DNA of 64,000 bases from assembly GCA_031763025.1 (NCBI GenBank), contig JASSKH010000011.1, positions 14,706,678-14,770,677 of the forward strand. Direction: 5' to 3'. The notes beneath the pieces were generated by a model. That model ran no database searches and was not told where the DNA came from. It was given only the letters and a program-made list of their open reading frames with translations. This document shows, in pieces, positions 27,101 through 35,312 of this stretch; within the stretch, counting starts at the first letter, position 1, and every line of letters starts with the position of its first letter. This DNA comes from Macrocystis pyrifera. Its lineage: Eukaryota; Sar; Phaeophyceae; Laminariales; Laminariaceae. Position numbers and translations under genes: made by a program.

Positions 27101-30100
27101 TACTGTCCTGTCCTACTGTACATTGTCTGCAGCAGGTGTGCAACCCTTCACCCCACCAAAACATATCCCATACAAATCCCAAGTAAGTCGCCCCCAAAAT
27201 TGTGTGTAATTCTAAGACGACTCATACAATGCAGTGGTTGAAATGCGGGGGGGGGGTGCTCATATCATGCATGGCCGTAGTCGTATGTATGGCCAGACTT
27301 TCGTATCCCTGCAATGCCGGTACGCAACACGTCGGGTTTTCACGGAGCAGGCAGGCATACGCTGCTTGCATCAAGCGCGAAGCAATCGTCATGAGGTGTT
27401 GGGCGAGTCGCATGACGGGTGAGCTGCATCCTATTCACACTAATAACCACTTGTGAGGTGAATTTTCTTGCATATTGGGATGACACCTGGATGGCAGCGT
27501 CGAATGAGTTGATGAGGGGACGGCCAGTGAAGGGGTCAAATCGTACAGGAGTCTCCTACACTTCATAGTAATATAATACCACTCTGCCGTACTGCATGGA
27601 TATAATAACGGTTTAATACTCTCATCAAGGAACAAATGGGGATTCTATGCATACCGTAGGCCGGAGTGGTATGATAGCTTTTACGCACAGCTCGGGCAGA
27701 CCATGATCTACAGCAGACCATCTACTGCAAAGCGTGTAGATCCTACTGTGAGCTGCCGTTACGTTACAATATACCTAGTATAGTGCAGGGCCTACCACAT
27801 ATAGTACAGACCCAACACAGCAAACGTGTCGTACGGTAGATCATGCAGGTTGTGTTTACGGTTCTCATGCGGCAGCATGAGCGAGGTCCTACACACCAGG
27901 GATATATCAGCCCTGAAATATCTGTACATCATCAAACGACAATCGATTATCAGTCCAAGGAGTGCACGTTTGTGTCTGCTCACCTTTCTGTAGGTGGAGA
28001 TGGAAACAGTCTGGCTCGACTGGAACTTGAAAAACATGTGCCTGTGGAAGTCGCTCTTTCCCATAGCCCTAATTACCGTCCGCAGTGCCACCACCTGTTG
28101 TCGCCACCATCGCAGAGAGGGGTTTCCAGGCGTTTGGAGGCGTTTCTATGCATTCACAAATACCTCTAGTTAAAACGCGCTTTTCTAAGCAATCACACAC
28201 AGTTCTACGCGCTTTTCTAAGCATTCACGAAAAAAAAGCGTTCTCTGTGCGTTTTTCACGGCGTTCCTAAGCCGTTTCCAGACGTCTCGAGCAGTTTCTA
28301 GGCGATGCTCGGGGTTGACTACACAATATGTAGGCGTTTTGTTTCAACTCCAAACACGCCTTGACGAGTCAAAATTGTAGCAGACGGACCGTCCACCAAT
28401 ATGTATCATACTCGGTATTTACGAGCGAAGGCGAGTTGCATAATTTGAAGGCAAAAAACAATATGGACCCCTGTCGAGATCGCTCAAGCCGATTCTGTTA
28501 TGTTATGTACCACTACACGGTTCTTAAAAGTATGAAAGTATCAAGCAACATACGCAAGTGAACGAAAACTAAAACAACAACAAAAAACAACTGCGCGAGA
28601 TCCTATTAATAGGGAGAACCATAACTGTTTTGTTATTTGTTTGGGGATGGAAACAAGTACGGTCTCTCGGCTCCCGGCCGACTCACCCTCTGCTCTTCAG
28701 AGCAGCCCACAGTGTCGCAGAGATACATGAGGGAAGACGGGGGCTTGGACTCCGAGTAGACGAGGTTGTATGGGGACGAGCCCATGAGGTTCGCCGTGAG
28801 AGTAGATCCGCACCGGGACATGTGGAAAACGAATCCTGTCGGCTCGAGGTAGTCGGAAGGGTTCGCCGCGATGGCGTCCTGCGAGATAACAAGACAAACG
28901 AAGTCAGCAGAAAGAAACAAAAATATCTCCGCTTGAAAAACCTCGGACGCGTGTCCGGCGTCCTCCCGCTGAGGTTTGGAAAACACCGGATATCGTACAA
29001 TGTAAATTGCCTAATATATTATACCCAACACAACATCTTCGTAGGAACAAGACACACCCAACACAACATACCCACGATGACCCATACATAGCATATCTAC
29101 CTGCCTAAATCACGACCGGTGCCCAGCACGACATACCTCACCCAACGATCCCAGCATATATACACATACATATACATACTGCTGTACCTACCGTACTCAC
29201 CACGACATACCCAAAACGACATACCAGGCTACCGCTGTAGCACCCTAACCGTACCTCTAACCCTACAATTTAGCTGGTACCTATACCGACCGGTACTGAG
29301 CACGTCTGGTGCTCCCCACGGCTAACTCAACACGGCATACAACGGCATACCCATCACGGCATACCTTACCCAACACACCCAACCCTACACGCCCATCACA
29401 ACATAAGCAGCACCGCAGCAGTACAAGCCGACACGTTGTGATTGTGATTGTTCATGGCCACCCTGTCACCTCAAGCTTGCTCAGAGATGAAACAGACGAA
29501 AGCTCCCCCGTGCATCCCCCCGAGAGCTTCACCAGGTCCTGCCAGAGGTTTTAAACAAGAACATCGATGACAGCTTTGTTAGTCGTGCCATCATTGAGTT
29601 TCACTGTGAATACTGAGGTACTACAGACAGTAGCATTCATAGGTTTTGCCATTGCGAGTGAATACAGAGATCAGGACCCACCATCACCCAAAAAATCATG
29701 TATCATCGTATGTTTTTACACTATATTTGGGGCTGATTACTACTACTCCTGCTACTACGGTATCATCATGTGTCATGCCTTACTATGCTTTCCCAGAAGA
29801 GCACTACTGTTTGCTGTGATACTTGCTACAGCAGTAGAGTCAGGGTTTATTAATAGGAGATAATTGTATTGATACCTGGTAATATAGTGTTTAAAAAATA
29901 CAACGCGTCGGATGCGCCGAAAGTACAACAGGTGGACATCAGGCAGCCGCAGCAGCGACGAGCAACAGCCAAACAAAAGCGAGCGCGACACACACATGTC
30001 AAAACTGCCAAGACCGTAGTACAGCAGTAGTATGAGTACGTGACCATGCAGTACCGTGTCTAAGCCTGGCATAGGAGTGCGAAAAACATTTACAGTACGA

Positions 30101-31034
30101 AGTAGGCTGTACGAGTACCGTAAGGCTAGACAAGTTAGACATGACGGTATCGAAGGGTACTATTAATCCGTGCCCGTTTTAACAGCGCTCATTCTCTCTA
30201 TAAATAGAAACAGAGACGATAGCACTGCTTTACGTGCCATTCCATCTCCATCTCCATCTTCCACCGTCACGTACGTACAGTTGTAAACGTGATCAATGCT
30301 GTACTTCCCTGCTGCTGTAGCACCATGTGAGGTGCCAGGCAAACAGCTCGACTGCAAAAAAAAAACGCAACACCTCGTGAATACTCAATACTCCGCAAAT
30401 ACAAGTAATAACAATGCAGTCTGCCCTAACCGTTTTTACGCAGAGTCCGCAGCAGCAGATTAAAGACTGAAGAACGTTGCCCCAAATATTCCACAAATAA
30501 AAAACAGAAGTACGTAGAGGGCTTCGGAAAAGAATGTGGAATCTCTCCGGTTAAGGTTCGGGCTAGGTTAGCGAACCTAAATGAAAACAGAATATGAAAA
30601 AAAAAGTTGCAATGACTCGTACTCTGTCCTGAAGGCATTAATCCGCTACTCCAGTCATAAGACCTAGCCATCCTTTGTGTGTACTCCCAAAAGTGAACAA
30701 AGCGCAACACACACTGTACTGGCCTGCGGTAAAGTGTTCAAGTGATTGACTACTGGAAAAAAAAGAAAACTTGGCTACTATTAATACTTTGTTTCACGCC
30801 GAGACAGCGTTTTTGTTTTGCATCTTACTCGTCACGACCCTCATGCCCTTTGAGGCCCCATGCGCGTCTCTTCTGCCGCTGCCGCTATGAGCTCTGAACT
30901 CACAACAGTGTACTCCTCCGAATCCGTGGATTAGTCTAGTCGGTCCCGCTGCGGTTGCTGCGCTCGCCGCTGACCAGGTCAGCCTTCGACAAAACGAAAA
31001 AAAACACCATACACACTAAAACCCTAGTCTGCAC

Positions 31035-31089
<55 letters not shown>

Positions 31090-34000
31090 GACCCGAACCT
31101 TTTTCTCGCGAGCAACCACGTTATTTTCGCGGATATGCAAGGCAGGTCGATGCGCCACGCGTCTACAGCAGTAGCTTCGAAGGTGCTCTGCAGTAGGCGC
31201 TTTCTTATAATAGTGTCGTCCCTGTCCTATATCTACTGTATTAATAGTTAGGATCTGGATTGATCTACTGTAGTCGGCGTCCCCCGGTGGCTACGCCTAT
31301 TGATATTAATAGTAGGTGGTCGGCGTGCCTACTCGTAAATAAATTTTCTTACGTAAAATTGATTAGCGGAAAGCGCCAGAGCGGTAGTTAGCTATATTCG
31401 ATGAAACCGACTATTATCAATAATAATAGCAGTGAGTGCGAATGCTTATGAGCCCTACGCGCGAAAAAAAATGAAAGCACGTACCAAGGGGAGGACACTT
31501 GGGACACTTGTGACCAAGGCTTGTTGGTCCAGAAGCTCGCTGAGGGTAGAACCTCCTACGAGTTTATTAGGCTGGAAAGTAGAAGTAACGACTAAAAAAA
31601 AAAAAAAAAAAAGTGATCCCTCCGAGGCGTGCAAGCTTTCGTCACATACTTACATTACAGTAAGCGAGCTTTGCTCACATAAATACAGTAACTAATCTTA
31701 TCTCGTCACGCGAGTACAGTAGCTTTTCTTGTTGGCGGCCGGGTCCATACTGCTGTTGCTCTATCATATGATATACCGGCATAATACTGTACAGAGTAGT
31801 CCTCACCTTAAACATTGGGTACTTGTAGGGCTGGTGGAAGTACGTGTCGCGATCCAAGGTGCACATAAAAACCTGTCACAGCATGTCAGACGAAACATCG
31901 AAAGGGGGAAACAAAACCAGTAAAAAAAAAAGATGTCAGATGTCAGAGCAAGCGACAGGAATGCCAAAGTCAAAGGTCTAGATTGACATTTAGAACGATT
32001 GAACAACTTAGGTACATACAGTTAGTAAGTCGTATGAAGAGCACGTGTAAACATATGAAAAATATGTATGTCGCTATGATAGCAACTCGGGCAGCAGGAT
32101 GTTCGTACTTGCAACTGTGGTCAACTTGTGCCTGTTGGTGGACCTTGGGCGGTCGGTCGGTTGAGAAATCTCGAAAGGGGTCCCTATTCTAATACTAGAC
32201 GCCGTGTAGACTCAAAATAACAAACCCTTCGCTTCTAAAATCAGCATCAAGACTTCAAGATTACACTAAGGTTGAAGTAACGTATAAGAGCAAGCGCAGG
32301 AACTCCCGACAAAAACCGAGGACGAGCAAAAGGGAAACTATATTCACCATTGTACAATGCACCCATTGGACACATCACCATCTACTCTACACTCGACAGC
32401 ACATGGACCATGCAAATCCTATGTTCGCCGTAATGAGGTGATAGGTATGCAAGATACGATTCGTCGTCACGAGATGTTCGCAAGATACGTACTCATACAT
32501 ACGTGCATACTACAGCAGTAGAGGTGTACCCCAGATGATCGAAACCCGGGTACTCGGCGGTTACAACCCGGACAGGTAAAAGCCGTGACGGGTTCGAGTT
32601 TGGCTTGAAACCCGTGGGTTATGGGGGTGACCACTACCCGGGTACTCGGCGGGTTCGAGTACCCGGGCACCCGTATGTTAGGCATTATCCCCCCTGAAGT
32701 GTGTTTCATAATATTTCTAATACGGGGGTCCATAGTTAATAGGACCTATGGTATAGATAGAAACCTATATATTTACCTATTTTTACTAACAATATTTGGT
32801 CCTATTTACTATGGTCCTCCGTAATAGAAATCTCTAAAATCTACGAAAAATGGGGGGCCCAGGCCCCAGGGGTACTAACCATTTTTCACAGATGGATACC
32901 CAGATGCCTTCGGTACGGCTTTCCCAGAGGATTTCCACTGATTATTTTTCATACGTGTGTCTGTTATGCCAATATCTTCGGTATCCTGGGGGTTTACTGC
33001 CGACGTATATCATAGGCATTTATTTCTTTTACTCGCGCCACGACGCCTGCCCGCCATGGGGACCTGGGAGCACCACGTACTAGCTGTTGCGCAAAACATG
33101 TCAACCTGTCTTTCGCTACTTGAACGTGCTCAGCTCAGTTCAGGGATATACTTAGTTGTGGGTATCTGCTCCCTCGTGCGCAACCATACACACGCCGCAC
33201 GCCACTACTCGTATCATACGGCTTTTCTCTCTACCAAGTATATCGGTACATCGTATACTACTCATGTTGCGCAGCAGTGCAAAAAATACGAGGTACGAGT
33301 ACGTTTATACGAGGTACACAGCAGTGCAGCGTGCACACTACAACATGCAACATGCACACGAAACACCACAAAGAGCAAACAGATTGCATTTATTTGTACG
33401 ACGTACTGCTGTACAAGTTTTTATTTATACTTAGTTTTGACTACCCGGGGCTCTGTTATAGTTGTTTGATGGTTAGATTTCTCGTTTCGACATCAACTCG
33501 TGGTACGCACTGCCGTCCGTTTGTGATACCCATCGATGACCGTACTTAAAAACGGGTTGTCCGAGTACCCGGGTTTGCCCGAGTCCTCGTTGAACTCGTT
33601 TGATTTCGTCTGAAAACCCTTAAGGTTACTTAGGGTTACTTAGGGTTACCCGCGACGGGTTCGGGTTTCACTAGAATCATCCGAGTGCCCGTTTGTAACT
33701 GGTACTCGCCGGGGTACACCTCTAGTGCATACCATGCAGGACCCAACCCGACAAACACGCGCTAAAGAGTCAAGAAGTCAAGAGGCAAGTCTAAAATAAT
33801 GCGGGGCAGTTGACGCCAGCCATCTTCCAATAAAATCGCTGCATTAACGGAAACCACGGGAACCACGTGAAATCACGCCGCACACAAACTAGAAGAACAA
33901 AGGCACAGCTCGCAGCTCGTACACCCACAGCCACGCAACGATTGACCACGTCCACCCATGGTCAACGAGCTTCGTACCGTAGTTGTCGTTGGTTTTGTCG

Positions 34001-35274
34001 ATCGATGTCTGCCGAGGATTTTCATAAAAGTTGGCTCTCGTCAATGGGAATGACTCCAGTACCCGCCAGAACAGGGGTTTTACATACATTGCGCGGCGCG
34101 CAATTAAAGTCCGCGAAAGCTGTCCCGTGACGTTTAAAATTTGCCGAGTCAAGCGTCACACCCGTCAAACACGATGTACAGTAGTCTACACTACTTCCAA
34201 GTGAATCTTGCACATCACATATATCAGGCATGCATCTGTCCTCAAGTATCTAGATAATGAAATTGTCAAACGGGGACATGATTCATCTACAGCAGTGTAT
34301 GTCCAAGATGTGTCATGATACCTGACTTTAATCGACGTCCCTGGTAGTTGGCTGACTGCCAGCCAACTACAGCAGTACTAGCAAAATCAGCAGCAAAACT
34401 GTTGTTGTTATACGAGTGGTGTTTGTACTGGCTGGGCTCTTTTCAAGTATTTTATAAATTCATGAAATACGTCAGCTGTGAATTCGACTGAATAAGTAGT
34501 TGATACTTGACTTTGCAAGCTGCTTACGAAATATATTGTAATAAAGCGTTATTAATATTACGGGGGTCCATAGTTAACGGGACCAAATTTTGTCAGTAAA
34601 AATAGGTAAATATATAGGTTTTTATGTATACCATAGGTCCTATTAACTATGGACCCCCGTAATAGTAATAGTGCTGACTATCAGGGGAACGCATTGGAAG
34701 CGGTTCTATAGTAGTGTTGCCGCTGTCGTAGTCGTTGTGTTGTTGCGACTGCTGTCGTGTGTTTTCTATCTATCGCATGCATTTAGTTATACTCGTGCAT
34801 CATAATAATGAAAAAAAAACGAAATAAATATTTATTTTCCGGATTCGGGGAGAACAAACGTATTACGCAGCTTGCAAAGTTGAGTATCAACTATTTAATC
34901 AGTCGAACTCACAGCTGACGTATTTCAAAATTTATAAAAACAAAAAATTAAAATAAAAAAATCACCCGAGTTGTGAAAAGATCAAACGAGAGACATACGG
35001 TGGCGCAAGGGGTAACCTAACCTTTCACCCAACGAGAGACATACGGTGGCGCAAGGGGTAACCTAACCTTTCACCATCAAGAGGTCTTTCGGTGCGGTGG
35101 CAGCAGAAAACGCGATGTCACACCCTCTGAAAGCCCGGAATCCCTAGTACGCGTTTTGATTTGAGGGTTGAGGGGATGACTATCGACGATCATGCTTTTT
35201 TTTTTTTAAATCAATCACATTTATTTTTATAAGTTTTGAAATACGTCAGCTGTGAGTTCGACTGATTAAATTGC

Positions 35275-35312
<38 letters not shown>

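Noticed and set aside
33960..34130. Possible extra exon of the sulfotransferase-JmjC gene (frames containing NFYENPRQTSIDKTNDNYG or ADFNCAPRNVCKTPVLAG)
   Set aside because: Several frames have splice-like borders, but none gives a recognisable motif and the choices conflict, so no exon is called.
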